This document shows positions 25,424 to 38,014 of a stretch of DNA of 64,000 nt, piece after piece (position 1 is the stretch's first letter; each line of letters begins with the position of its first letter). The stretch spans positions 37,491-101,490 of the forward strand of contig JADFUC010001899.1 in NCBI GenBank assembly GCA_019722365.1, in the 5' to 3' direction. Source of the DNA: Lithospermum erythrorhizon. Lineage: Eukaryota > Streptophyta > Magnoliopsida > Boraginales > Boraginaceae. A program made the position numbers and the translations under genes. The notes beneath the pieces are model-generated. The model worked only from the letters and a program-made list of their open reading frames with translations, was not told where the DNA came from and made no database searches.

Positions 25424-25565
25424 TATACACACACCAAAATAGTGTTTGTTTGAGGGGTAAAATGACTATTTTGCCCCCCTATTTTTAAGTGTAGTAGTTA
25501 CAGAAATTATATTCAGGAACAAAATAGTCATTTCAGTACTAAAAATCACTATTTGGGTGTGTATA
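25424..25565. mobile_element. Foldback MITE, 142 bp
   Basis: TTATACACACACCAAAATAG (from 25424) and the matching inverted end CACTATTTGGGTGTGTATA (to 25565) pair with one or two gaps. The arms continue inward through AAATGACTATTTTG versus CAAAATAGTCATTT. The whole block could fold into one long imperfect hairpin. It has no coding capacity, as expected of a MITE. Family not assigned. Confidence 0.7.
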
Positions 25566-26704
25566 TATTGGTTCCCGGTATCAGGATGCTCATCAGGTCC
25601 AACGGTTATGGATCGGGACCCGGTATAGGTGCGACGGTCCTGATCCACGCTCTCAAAAAGGTTACTAGAAGGTTTCGGGTTTCTTTCGGGATCTCTATCG
25701 ATACAGTGAGCGGGTTTAGGCAGTTTGTTTTGTTTAGAGGTCCGCTCCAATTTTGTTAGTTTATCTATTAAGTTAATCAGTTAAAACAATACAATTATGA
25801 AACTCTTAAACACTTCTCTCATCATTGTGAAATTTGTTTTGTGGCTCTGCTCGTTTTAGCACATTACTCGAAATCACATTAAATCTATGTTTTGATTATT
25901 CCAACATATTCTATAATTTCTTAAATTTTACATTTTTAGTTTTTTTTAATTATTTAAACCATTATAATCACTAATCTTCAGAACTAGTTGTTAAAGTAAT
26001 GTACAATAATTTTTTAGTTATTTAATTGTTGACTTTTTAAAATTTGAACTCAAATATATTTATATATTTCCTATAATATTTGAAACATAACAATCTAAAG
26101 TTATATATGTTTAGTTTGGTTGTTGACTTGATGCGATAAATGTAAGTCTAACAAAAAAAGCAATTTTGATTTATTATGTGTACCTAACATTGTAGGAAAT
26201 ATAGGCAGTATAAAGAATGACAAACAAAATAACCAAACAAGAAAGCTTATTGATTGAAGGTTGCGCCTTGGTATGGTGACCACTGACTTGAAAGCTTAAA
26301 TCTGGTAAACCTTGGTGTCAATCTATATACCGATACCAACGAACATGTCCACTCGTAGCCCCTGGCTTTGAAACTTGCACAAACTTACCTAGGAAATTAG
26401 GATCAAAGTAGAAATTGAACAGAAGCGAACAAAGTTCGAAGGAGCACTTTATGAAATTATCTTCTATCAAGATCGAATGTACTTGTTCGATCTAATAAGT
26501 ACCTTCTGTCAATCAAAACATTATTGGATTAGCATTTGGGTTAGAATGGGGAAGATGACTGGGGTACGGTGGGGTCGGGGGTTTCTTGAAGAAATTGGTT
26601 GGGCAATACGAAGTGGGTTGGTATATGGGGTTTCAATACTACCTGAAAAAGTGGTGTAATTTAATTTTCAAACACAATTCGTAGTGCACATTATTGTACC
26701 AAAA
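25566..26704. other. Intergenic, no gene recognised
   Basis: The stretch 25570-25760 is less AT-rich (GGTTCCCGGTATCAGG and similar) and open on both strands, but neither translation resembles a known protein. 25760-26300 is plain AT-rich sequence. 26480-26660 contains a 60-codon open stretch without homology that I can name. Confidence 0.4.
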
Positions 26705-27885
26705 GTTGACAACGTTTGTACTGATAGTCTTCACAAATACAGATCTACCTCTAGAGTAATGAATCGAAAAAGACTGTCATACCAGATGATGCCGACAGTT
26801 AGTATAACAAGTTGTTCTCGTATAGTAATCAACAAATTATTCCAATTGCTAGCGACACTCGGAATAACAGTTTGCTACAGTAAACACAAGCAATACAATA
26901 AAATAAACAACACAAGAGGTTTGTTATCCAGTTCTGTGAAAACTCTTCACCTACGTCTGGGGGAAAAAGTGCCCTGTGAAAGGATTGCTTTAGTATATGG
27001 TTGAGATTTACAAATAACGACTTATCTCCCTCGGACGCCATATCCTACTCTAACCTAATGTCCAAGCCCAGGCTCCTCTTGACTTGAGACTACCTCTAAG
27101 CTCAGGTTTTCCTGACTTCCACTTGATATATCAGGCTGCCCCTGATTGTGAGATCCCTCACTATACTAGAAACTCAGGCTCCTCCTGACTTGTACTTTAA
27201 TCACCTCTCCTAGTGATTGGTATATCAAACTCCCCCTGATTGTGAAATCCACGCACTTTAATAATCAAATCACCCTTGCGGTGTTTGACAAAAGCTGTTA
27301 CAGAACTCCAGCTGTTAAACTAGATGTCGGTAATAGTTGCAGACGACAACAGAGTACAATAGTAACTGAACACATATACTACAAAGAGTTGTATAGCATA
27401 GCTCTATTACAATTAACCTAGCTCTCAAATCTAAAGAGAAAATAAGTGTATGGGGCGTGAGGGATGATTTCTAATATGTCTTCTTGATCCTTTTATAGAG
27501 AAAAGCTTCCATATAAAAGTTTCCTTATTCCATTATGGTAATAAATCCCTCCATATCATATCTCTAGGGTTGCCGCCTCTTCTAAGCTTGATTACCACGA
27601 AATCCCTTCAACCCTAGATCACATTCAGAAGCCCATGGTCCGAAATAAAGGCTTCACAATTCAGTTTCGATGTAAAGGCCCAATCGAAACACACAGTCTG
27701 CAACGCGACTGTTGTTACCACATGTTAACAACAGTTGGTCGAAAACAGTTCCAGAACAGACTGCTTCAAGCTCACAAATCATTTCATTCTTCTTGGAGAT
27801 ATTTAACCATCACAATCTTGAATCATGCCTTGTGAAAATACATGGTAGCTCAACGAAAAACTTAGCCAATCAATATGCACTAACA
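26705..27885 (-). repeat. Ty1/copia-like LTR with polypurine tract
   Basis: Read on minus, a purine tract AAAGGGGGAG (rc of 27888-27897) is followed by TGTTAGTGCA at 27885, the junction of a copia internal region and its 3' LTR. A TATA box CTATAAAAGG (rc of 27489-27498) lies inside. Within the LTR the motif TCAGG-GGAG/CCTGA recurs several times (27060-27250 on plus), giving an imperfect internal repeat. The far end is placed near 26705 only because the sequence character changes there. No RT or integrase remains, so this is a truncated 3' end or nearly a solo LTR. Confidence 0.6.
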
Positions 27886-28911
27886 AACTCCCCCTTTGGA
27901 TAAGTTTTTCGTGGCAAATCCCAAATCTTCGGTTCTTTGTTGAAATCTTCACTTGAACGCAATAGGAAAACACTTGGGAACATATCTCCTTGGAAAGTAC
28001 ATCTTGGTTGTTCTCAAGTTAGTCTTGATAACACAATCATAAGTTCAAACCCATGAATAGCCACACATGGATCAAAAGCATAACACTTCTCTCCCCCTAT
28101 TTTCTAGAAAAACTCTATTCAAGCAAGCAACAACGTTCTTGAATGGGATACTTCCAAATTCTCAGCTCCTCATCAGGTGACAAGATGTTGGTAACATATG
28201 TCGAATCTCTTGGTATAACATCAGAATGATCTATTACATGACTTCAATTTAATAATCACGAGAGCTAATAAACATGTGTCCTCCTTCTTCACCATTAGAA
28301 ATAATCTCATATTCCTTCACTCTCTCATTAAGTTGCAAATATGCTTCCTCAATAGTCATGTCCAATATGAACCAACGAATTGTGACAGAAAGGAGGACAC
28401 TGAAATCTTTTAGTATATTCATCACACTACTTAATCACCCTAGACTCATTTCAGTAGCACTTTTTTGATACACAACAAATTTCCATCCTGTTGCTCCACA
28501 TAATAAATCCCTCAATATCATATCTCTATTAAGTTTTTAATCAATACAATAAATTTTTTTATACTCAAATGAGTTAAATTCAGGCGACAAATTAATTAAG
28601 CGAGCTAACTTATAGCTCTTTTAAGTTTAAGCTTTGCTCCATGAACCAATATAACGAGCCGATCCAAAGATTTTATTCAACAAGTGATCAAACCGAGCTG
28701 AAATCTCTCCAATTCGGACTCGACTCGTGTATTAGTTACGAATCTAGATCTGTATTTTGAAAGTACAGAACAAGGACAATTAATGAATTTTAGTATTTGA
28801 AGTTATCATAAAAAAATTATAAATAAAAATAAAAACCTCACATTAGACCGTTAGAAAATTCAATTCAAAAAGCTATAAGCCGCTCCTCCTTTCTCCTCTT
28901 CATCAAAGCTC
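27886..28911. other. Remnant copia 3' internal DNA and promoter region of the next gene
   Basis: 27886-28200 is probably non-coding 3' internal sequence of the copia element; it carries a second CTCCCCCT at 28091-28098. 28560-28750 is rich in GAGC/CGAG words like the run near 6.2 kb. The last ~150 bp before 28912 should hold the promoter of the small membrane-protein gene. No clear TATA box was chosen. Confidence 0.4.
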
Positions 28912-29854
28912 ATGATTTCAATGGAGGATTCTGAGAGCAACCAAAGCACATCAATTATTATAGAGACAACCCCATTACACCCTCTTCACCAAATCGCATC
29001 AACGCCAACTCACAAGCTTCTCTTGAAGCAATGGCTTAAAGAAGAAGACCTCATTCTCAACAGAGTCTCCCTCAAAGAAACTCAACTCGACTCGATCCGT
29101 AAAGAGATCACTCAGCTCTACTCATTCTTCTTCATCTTCCACTCCCTTTCTCTCATCCTCCTCTTCAGCGCCTCGTCTCGGGTTTCCAATATTGGCTTCT
29201 GCCACCGTTCTTGGCTCCCATCACTCTGTTCTTTATTTTTCTCACTTGGTATCATTTGGGCTGTTAGGTACTGTAGAAGATTCGTATTGTTCATGGGTGT
29301 CCAAATTTAGAAATGAAATTTGACATTATATTATATTAAAATAATTGTAATCTTTTTTTTTTTTTACTTTTATGTGTTTTAGGGTTGTCCGAAAATTTGA
29401 ATTTTATAAATGATAATTCGAACAACCACTACTAATATCCTAGATTTTTTCTTGACGAGCGTTCAGTCGAACACCCAAAAAATTTACGAAATGAAAATTG
29501 TAACTCTTTTGTTTACTTTTATATGTGTTTGATGTTTTGTGTTTTACACCCCCATTATTGATGTTCTAGATCCATTCTTGTAGGTTCAAGACTGATGTTG
29601 AAGAACATGTTGAGAAAATGCTGGAAAGGGAGAAGGAAGATGGGAAGCTTCTTGGGAAGTGTGTTGATGAGCTGAAGAAGAAGGGGATTGAGTTTGATTT
29701 GCTGAAAGAGGTTGATGCTTTGAGGAGAGCTAAGAGTTTGAAGATTGAAGCTAAAGGTGTTGCAAAATGGTCTTCCAGAGATTTCGTCACCCTTTTTTTC
29801 TTCTTTGTTTCTTGTTTAGTTCTTGGTTTGACAAGGGTCATTCTTTGTAGTTGA
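28912..29854 (+). CDS. Uncharacterised plant membrane protein, two exons
   Basis: Exon 1 28912-29267 and exon 2 29584-29854 join at TTAG|GTACTG ... TTGTAG|GTTCAAG, phase 2, giving 208 residues. The ATG at 28912 is the first; a second in-frame ATG is three codons later. Residues 30-68 are polar and helical (THKLLLKQWLKEEDLILNR). Two hydrophobic segments follow at about 70-87 and 102-118. A charged, coiled-coil-like stretch (EEHVEKMLEREKEDGK, then LDELKKKG-like text) comes next, and a C-terminal membrane segment near 186-205 (FVTLFFFFVSCLVLGLTRVI). I do not know its function. The intact frame across a clean intron, Leu/Lys-rich helices and three membrane segments argue for a real gene. It converges with the receptor-kinase gene, whose stop is 570 bp away, with a foldback MITE between them. 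Confidence 0.8.
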
Positions 29855-29881
29855 AAAAAGGGACATTTTTAAGGAAGTAGA

Positions 29882-30019
29882 TACCAATAATCCATGAGGT
29901 TTCGCTCTAAAATCGATTGACGTATGAGAGTAAGTTCGAACATTATTAATTAACCGTGGAGGGTACCGTCAACTGTGTCAACTGATTTTAGAACGAAACC
30001 ACATGGATTAATAATGGTA
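29882..30019. mobile_element. Foldback MITE between convergent genes, about 138 bp
   Basis: The left arm starting TACCAATAATCCATGAGGTT (29882) pairs with the right arm ending ATGGATTAATAATGGTAC (to about 30019). The pairing extends over about 43 bp per arm with few mismatches (TTTCGCTCTAAAATCGATTG against its partner). About 50 bp of loop lies between. No coding capacity. It lies between the two convergent stop codons and could fall in either 3' UTR. Confidence 0.75.
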
Positions 30020-30423
30020 CATTGTATTGATTAGTTGAAAGATGTTATAATAATGTTACTAGCAGAAGCTTGAGTTGGTTCATTAGAGTAAAACTGCAGA
30101 ATACTTTGTTCTGCTGTTATTGAGATACCTGGAGTTCTTTTTGAGATCATATGGAAATAAAATTGTCAGATTTGAAATTTATTACACAATTCTACTGTTT
30201 CATTGCTAGTTGCTAAGCAAATTCAAACAACTTGAAACTGAGAAATTCACTGAATGCATAGTGTCAATAAACGATACCAAATCTAACAAGACATTCTTAA
30301 TTCTTACTAAGCATTTCAGTTTAACAGATATGCAATCTTACAAGTATTACTATGATCTCTCTCCCAAACATATATCAATAAATTTAGACACTGTTGCGAG
30401 TATTAATGTTTTGAGAAAGTTGC

Positions 30424-32871
30424 CTAGTTGGCTCTACTTCTATACTCCTGTGGAGTGTATGGATCGGTTGAACCAGAGATGCTAGCATCAATTTTTGAAT
30501 CAACATTACACACTGCCTTTGATGTGTCATTGAAACTCCAACCAGTTAGGTAACCAGGCTTAGACGTGACTGTGGCCAACTCGACGTCTCCAGAGAGCAT
30601 TGCTACCACTCTAGACATTGATGGTCTCAATCCTAGTGAGGTCTGTGTGCACATTAGAGCCACTCCTATAACCCTCTTCACTTCAACTTCATCGAATTCC
30701 TGAAGATCTTTGTCCACTAGTTCAATCTGTTGATTACTTTCATGAAGGTTCCATGTCTGCAATGGTGAAATAAGGTCAGCCGGGGATCAGTGAATAGTGT
30801 TACTGGGAAACATATATAGTTTTATATGAGAAGGGGGCTAACAATTCAAATGCAGGATGAATTGGCTTTCAAAAGTGACAAGGAGTAGAAATGATACCCA
30901 TTCAAGAAGAAATTTCTCTTCTTCTCCCAAGTTTGAGTCACAGTTTGCTCTTCCACTGACCATTTCCAGAGCTACAACTCCGAAGCTAAACACATCAGCC
31001 TTCTCTGTAAGATGTCCGCGCATTGCATATTCTGGTGCCAGATAGCCACTACAATCGACAATCAAGAGTTTTATTTATAAGTCAACTCCAGCGAACTAGA
31101 ATCTCGTGAATGTGCAAGGAGTGATGGATCTTACAATGTTCCAGCAACATGGGTGCTTATATGGGTCATCTTTTCATCATAGAGTTTAGCCAAACCAAAA
31201 TCTGATATCTTAGGGTTGAGTTCAGAGTCTAGAAGAATATTACTAGCCTTTACATCTCTGTGCACAATTTTAACTCTAGAGTCCTCATGAAGATAAGCCA
31301 AACCCCTCGCTACTCCCAAACATACATCAAATCTTGTAGGCCAATCAAGATATACGCCAGTTTTCCCTGCTTAAATGAAGTTAAGAGAAAGACATCAAAA
31401 AGAAACTAATCTTTGTCAACCAAGAAATAGAAGTGTAATCCAATGTATAAAAAAACATAAAGAAGTTGAACAGGCTTATAATACCAAATAAGGCTTTATC
31501 GAGACTTCTGTTTTCTAGATACTCATATACAAGAAGTCTGTTATCACCATCGATGCAACATCCATACAGTTTCACAAGGTTACGGTGCTGCACCGCAGAT
31601 ATAGCAGCAATCTCTGCAACAAACTGGCTCTTTCCTTGACTAGATGAAACAGACAATTTTTTAACAGCAACAATTCTCTCGTCACTAAGGGTTCCCTATT
31701 CAAAACAAGAATAGAAATATCAAAGATGAGAACAATATTAATAAACAAAACCAAACTAATCCAATAAGCAAAGAGCAGAAATAAGATAAAGATGATACAG
31801 GAAGGTGGAAAAAAACTTTGATTATTAGACATGATATACATTGCTTAAGAAAATCCCACTAAGAGCAGTAGAGCACACAACTGAGAAAAGATAACGTAAG
31901 TTCAAGATCTTCCCATGAAGAGGTCTAGAGTTGGATGTTGAGAATTGGTTATGAAATATGCACTCAATATGCAAGAATCGGAACCAAATCAGTAGTTTCA
32001 TTGAAGGAAGATAAATTTAAACGAGGTCTACATCATTGTTCACAATCTCATCTTTCAGATCCTTATTCAGTAGACACAGTTGTTAAGCTGTTTGAGAGTA
32101 TGCCAAACAGTAAACTACCTAATATATTACCTTGTAAACAGATCCAAAACCTCCCTCTCCAAGCTTATTGTCACAATTGAAGTCATTTGTAGCAGATCTT
32201 AGTTCAGCATAGGTGAAAGTGTAGGGTCTAGCACCCATTCCCAAGAACTCTGTTTCAAGTGGAGTGAATTAAAAGAAGATGAACCACAAATCCATATAAA
32301 TCTATCCAGCATTCAAATGTGAAAGAATCGAGAGTTAATAAGTGAGAAAAATGCAGCGATATTATGTAGTAGAATGAGCCAATAATAGAAGACAATGCAG
32401 GAAAAACAGCACTTCATATGACCACAATGATGTAGATTCCTTGACATTACCTTCGTCTTCATTGGTTCTTTTCCTTTTCTGAACAATGTAATACACAACA
32501 AACAATGCAAAGAAGCAAACAATTCCAACACCCACAACTAGCCCCACGATGATCCCAGTTCTGTTAGAATTGTTACTAACAGTGGGCTCAAAATCTGAAG
32601 AGAATTTTCATTAAAGAGTAGTCAGCACTAAACAAGTTTTTAACCTTTAAAAGTATAGAAAAGCTTATATACTTGGTGCGACACTGATGGCTGAGATAGT
32701 TGGTCCATAGATGCCACGAGAAGGTATACAACAAGTTCCTTTACCAGCCCAGAAAAAATGGATCTCCATGAAATTTTCAAAAACTTGCACTTGGAATGTC
32801 TTTTGAACTGCTCTGAATGAAACACCCCCAGCCTCTTCTCGTATGTCGAAATCTCTCAGTACCAGCTTTCC
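30424..32871 (-). other. Intact part of the receptor-kinase gene: malectin end, TM helix and kinase exons
   Basis: Exons on minus: 32871-32673 (malectin end, FWAGKGTCCIP), 32594-32451 (membrane helix GIIVGLVVGVGIVCFFALFV, then QKRKR), 32249-32131 (kinase start, GEGGFGSVYK), 31695-31485 (VAVKKL with the ATP-binding Lys, FVAEIAAIS helix C, YGCC), 31366-31135 (catalytic loop [19 protein letters not shown]), 31048-30898 (GYLAPEYAM activation-loop end, DVFSFGVVALE), 30756-30424 (RPSMSRVVAML, stop). All phases join without a lesion and all classical kinase residues are present, so the domain would be expected to be catalytically competent if expressed. The usual HISTRVAGT has His in place of Arg. 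The acidic C-tail is 110 residues. Confidence 0.9.
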
Positions 32872-33148
32872 CTGTAACCAATTGGTAGAAAAATGTAACA
32901 TATCCAAAAGGAATAAGGAAGAAGGGGAAATCTTTCATTGTCTCACACTCTGACAAGAGGTGCATAAAGCCTATAAGAGATGAGATTCAGATTTTTTGAA
33001 GCCCGAGAAATGCAACCTCGGTCTCTTACATGTATTTACAGGATAAAAAAGTATGCTAGGTAGGGAATCAGATTGATAATAATAGTCACTTTAAAGCAAT
33101 AAGAGAATACTAGCACCTGTGATACGTTTAGATTAGTATTGAACAAAC

Positions 33149-33527
33149 CTGGATATATACATTAAACATACGCCTTCCGGTACTCTCCGAACCTGGAGGA
33201 TTGGGTATTGATGATTCAGCAAATTGAAGGTTCAAAGTGTAATTGCCATTCTCAAGGCCCAACCCCGTAGTATCTTGTAGTGATCCAGAGACTCGTGCAG
33301 TTTGGAATAGTTCGGAATCATTAGTATTTCCGTACTGATCAAAAGATAGAGTTTTATACTGCGGACTGGTTGTATGAGTAGGCAGACCAACATTACTGAC
33401 TGCCCATCTGCCAGAACCAGTTACATAGTAATTTGCTGGCCCAAGAGTCTGATCATCCGTTTCATAAACAATCTGATCAGAAGATGTTATTTGTAGACCA
33501 CCACACCTAATTGCAAAGCTAGAATCT
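33149..33527 (-). other. First malectin-domain exon, with a 2-bp frameshift
   Basis: The acceptor TTGCAG|ATTCTAG and donor CAG|GTTTG bound 379 bp. The two frames read SSFAIRCGGLQITSS and then DQIVYETDDQTLGPANYYV...GRRMFNVYIQ. The break is at TCTTCTCTGATCAG (rc around 33474-33490), where an extra CT, probably from slippage at a CT repeat, shifts the frame. The neighbouring exons require 2+3n bases here; 379 does not fit. The rest of the exon is clean. Confidence 0.85.
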
Positions 33528-33678
33528 GCAAGAGAAAAAGTAAAACTGTCATGACTGCAAAACTCTACTGATTGTATGATTTATCTTGCTAAGATGGAAC
33601 ATTAACCATCTAAATTAATGAGAAGTAAAAGAATTGGTACACACTGTATAAGATCTATAAGTTAACTAAAATTACTGG

Positions 33679-34806
33679 CGTAATGCAAAAGAAGGATTTT
33701 TTATTATTTATCCTAGGGTCCAAAGTAAAATCCGTGTAGGGAAAAATTCGCCGGTGTATAGATTTTATCGGAAATCGAAGAAGATCATTTGTCGAACTAT
33801 AAGTCCACTAGCGTTTCTTGACGATTTGTGATATATTAAAACTTTTGTGACGTGACTTGAGTTCGATGCGACAGGCTTGATTTGAGTTTGAGCTGACTTG
33901 ACTTAATTTGATTCGGTTTGATTTGACTTGGATAAAGAGCTCATGAAATTTTGGATATAATGTCGCAGTGGCGATGGGCTTTAAAGCGTCACGGAGTTGT
34001 ATATGGTCGAGCGAGCCTTAGCGGCGTATTCGTGTTGGTTGCATGGAGCGATCTTTGGAGTGCTTGGACTTGATCTCGGTCTACTTTGGACTTGATGGAC
34101 CTCTGCGGGCGTTTGCGTGGGACTTTGCTTTGAATCTTTCTTGGCGGTGGGACTTCGGATTTATTACGGGAGGTACCGCATTTTGTGGTGGGACTTGGTA
34201 ACGAGAGTCCCACTTGTCTTGTGAGGACTTGATTTAGGATAAGCTTCAGAAACTTTAGGCTGTATGGAGTGATAGTAAGCAAGTATGGAAACGGCGTTAT
34301 GCTACTTGTATTACGGCGATGCTTAGCGGCGATATTCTTGTAGAGTGGGGCGTAGTGAGTTGGCCTCACTTGGACATGATTTAAAACTTGAAGTAAAGGT
34401 TCTTACATGCTTATACTCTGACGGCCTTAGCGAACTTGTTGTAAGTGATGATCGGTATGAAGGTGGAGCGTTCTAGCCTTATTAATGATGCGATTAACTA
34501 GACAAGGACTTTAGCAACGTGTTTCTATGCGGAATCGATTATAGGGGCCAGAAAGCGTTAGTGTATTCTATATTTGGAACTTGATAAATCAAACTGAGAT
34601 TTTCGGTGTTCATGCAAGATTTATAAATAATCATGGGCTATTTAGCTTATTCATGAATATTGAGAAGCGTTCTTGAGAAACTTTTCGTCGATTCATCCAG
34701 TTTTGCTTCAAACTTGAAGATTATTGCGTTTGTGCGGTAATCTTGATTTCGAGCGGTTATTTTCGCCCACTGGATAATTTTCGACCATCACGTGGTGTTT
34801 TCTTGG
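33679..34806 (-). repeat. LTR of the intronic element (family B, copy 1, truncated)
   Basis: It aligns with 38051-39840 and 47986-49454. Shared text includes TAATGCAAA...TTTATTATTTATC, AACTATAAGTCCACTAGCG and repeated GACTTGA words, through to CACGTGGTGTTTT. The end at 33679 reads CGTAATGC where the other copies have TGTAATGC. Beyond about 34806 the alignment stops. There the sequence has four copies of a TTATCCTCATGCTC-like word (34816-34955), so the 5' part of this LTR is lost or rearranged. On the minus orientation of the element this is the 3' LTR. Confidence 0.7.
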
Positions 34807-37800
34807 CGTTAGGCGGTTATCCTCATGCTCGGGGAGGTTTGAGCAATTTATCTTCATGCTCGAAATTAGGTTGATAGTTTGCTTCATTATCGAGAGCGCG
34901 GTAGGCGGATTTATCCTCATGCTCAGGAGGTGGTGAACAGTTTATCCTCGTGCTTAGGAGCGGTCTTGAGTCTGCTTTAGAAGTATTTGAACCTCGGGTT
35001 TCGATTGCTCGTGCATCTTACCCTTGTTTTGATGGTTTCTTATTTCGCTTGAAGTCTCAACTCGTCGACGGCTTTCATGAATATAGGATATTGTTAACTT
35101 ACATACTTAGGTATTAGCCTTGGTGGCATTAGTTCCATAATGTACGTTGGTGGGCGATACATGCGGGATCGTTCATTACCATGAAGAGAACTTCGTCTAG
35201 AATGCTATTTGGTTTGTCCCAGATAGAATAATCCTTGAGTTTGATATAGACATAGCATTGGACCACTAGTTCCTCTAATTCATCTAGAAACGATCGCGTG
35301 CGAGACTTCGTGTCCCGGGTTCGAACATCAGCGTCCTGTCTTGGTCTTTTTAACTGCGATATGTAGGGAAGGAAGATATAAACTTGGCCTTCATTAGCTT
35401 CCAAGGATGAGGACCATTAGCTTCGAGGATGAGGATTCTTTATTTGGCATTGGGCTAGGAAAGGTACGCTTCTCTGATATGCCTTCCTCTTGTTCTTGAG
35501 GTCTCGACTTCTCAAGGTGTTGTTGATCCTCATACTCAGGCGCTCTTCTATGAGGTGGACAGTTGTTCCACAGCATCTGCTCGTGGATGTATTTGTATAT
35601 CGGGTCGTCCGATTTTTCCTGAGGAACTCATTGAGGACGCCCCTTGGTTGGGTAATTAAGTGAGTATTTACGATATGGTCAACTCATGAACATATGGATT
35701 TGAGTCTGAGGTTCTCTACTTCCTACAAAGATACCAGTACTTTCCAGTTATGCGTCTTAAAAAATTTCACGCTCCCGCGTATCTCGTTTAGCGTCGCTAC
35801 CCATTTTGATATGCCTTTGGAGGTTGGCCATGAATCTTTCCTTCATCGCTTCCCAGGGATGCATCTTCTAGACTAACAAGGTTCCTCTGTTTGGCGTGAC
35901 ATCATCTTGTTCCTTTATCTTTGACTTATGAGGCCAGGCTTTCTTCTTTCCTCTCGTGATTGATTCGCGAGTTACGAGGTTGGTTTTCCCAGTCATCGAA
36001 GGCAGAGATTAAATCCCCATTACCCCCAATCTTAGGAAGACCCATTTCCTCTTGATTTTCTTCTTGAGGTTGAGATTGCTGACACGAGGAATACCGGCGT
36101 CGTTTCTCGCGTATTTGATTTAATACGAGCCGCTTCTCAACCTGCATATGTGGTGGTTTATTACCCTCTGATCGGGGACATGAAGCGATTGGTTTTGTGT
36201 ACATCCAACCACTGCTTGGTTGAGTTCTTAATGAGACCATAATTTACGTTTACACATCTGCAGGTGTCGTTCAACCCATATTATGCTTTCTTGTCATTAA
36301 CTTAATTAGTAATTATCCAATGGCTTTGTCTTTGATGGATATATCACTTGCCCGGTAGGAAGTCGTAAGCTTTTAGACCCGTGAGTTCCATGTTCTATCT
36401 TGGGTCCTTCTTTAAAATCACAAAACCTTTAGAAGCGACCACACTTACACCTTTTAAATTTGAGTGAGGATAGGGTCAAGCCTTTGAATGCTTGAACTAG
36501 ATCTTCCCTGCTTCGTAATGTCGAGATAAATTTGTTTGAAGCGAGGAAAGGCGTTTGGGCGCCTCGGCCGCCTTTCATACTAAAGGTTTGTTCCTCTGTT
36601 ATAATATTTGGCATCGGTTCTTCAATTGTGAATGAATTCTTATCCTCCTTAACACATCTCTCCATCCATCCTTGCAATACTTAACCTTTGGTGGTATCGA
36701 TGGGAACGGCACGTATTGTTGTTGTGGATCCGAATTAACGATAAAATATTATGCGTGACCTTGGCATCTATCACGTGAAAACCATGGTAGTTTCTAATTT
36801 CCCTATCACCACGGAATCTGCGGACTTACTTTTTCGAGTTGGCTCCACTTGGTTGAAGTATTCTTTATATCTTGTAAGTCCCGTCGTTTCATGGATGCGC
36901 ATGCGTCGTGATGACTTTGAGAAGTCTATCCTTGCACTTTCAAGATGGACTTCTATGGTTGATGAAATGCGTAACTAGCTCTTCTTTTCTTTTGTTTGGT
37001 AGCGATTAGCTACGTCATCTTACTTGTCCTCTTTGTCTTGAGAAAAGCGGTTGAAAACTCACTTCCAGTTGAGCCCATTATACATGGAGGCAAGCTCGAG
37101 TCGATATACCCGGTGAGCGTGTTCCCTTTGAAGGAAGCGAGCGATGCATTTGACCATTTCATCCCCTTTAGTCGGCATTGTTTATGCGTCAAAACAAAGT
37201 GAGCTTTATGTTGCTTAGGTTGTTTGATAGCCCTTAGGCATTTCGAGGTGAGTACATATGGGAGGTATGTGGGCACTGCGTGGGTATAGAGGTGACTCCC
37301 AATCTTCGCTGACCTTTGTGCCTCAGTATATACTCCTTGACTAATGCTCTGGAATCATCCACGTCTTTTTGAAATGATAGGAGTTTCTAATGTGTTTCTT
37401 GTTGGTCGCTTGTGATGCGCTGGCGAGGCGTCACGGGGGATAGATAGGCGTTCCATTTCCCATTTTAGAATTCGGGCGCCTCTTTTTGCCGCGCTGCTGG
37501 CTTGTCTTTTGATGAAGCTATCTTTCTGTCATCGGCGATAGAATCATTTCGGTGGTGTATCTTCTCTGGCGTGCTTTCTACCGTCCACTGTTAGGGTAGC
37601 CATGCCTTTCTTTCCGAGGGGTAATACGATAAATCATTCTTTGGTGCTAGAAGTCTGAGCGGCGAATGAGTCGGACTCACGATTGCGAGATCCACATTGG
37701 GTGTCTTTGGTGTGAACTGATTTAGCGAGTTCTCTACGGCGTTCGTCGCCGAAGTTCTCATCATGTGTTGAGAAGGTTCCTCATGTAGCATCGATTGCGT

Positions 37801-38014
37801 TAGCTACTCTCGTCGTGACTTGGTCTACTTTTAGAGCTCTGACAATGGTTAGCAGGAGAGACTTCACTAGGGTCTTTGATTGACATCTCCAGGCGGCTTT
37901 TGTGTATTTAATAGACTTTCTTGGTGTGACCCCTTCTCCTTGTAGTATCCTTTGATACATAGAGAGGAGTTGAGATAGTCCTCTTGGTAACAACACGGTT
38001 GTCAATAGTGACGA
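34807..38014 (-). mobile_element. Internal part of the intronic LTR element, heavily decayed
   Basis: On minus, around 36700-36640, a broken reading (THNIL, then IHNNNT, KYCKDGW, PFTIEE-like text) resembles the LLGRPWIH...KYC region downstream of the protease in Tat/Athila-type gypsy polyproteins. Open pieces at 36240-35926 (PPHMQVEKR, charged and Gln-rich) and 37276-37010 could be gag remains. I see no RT, RNase H or integrase, so the element is deleted internally or a non-autonomous derivative. Lineage assignment is inference only. Confidence 0.5.

Noticed and set aside
30210..30485. 91-codon plus-strand ORF at the receptor-kinase 3' end
   Set aside because: It overlaps the terminal kinase exon antisense and the AT-rich 3' region, with no protein features.
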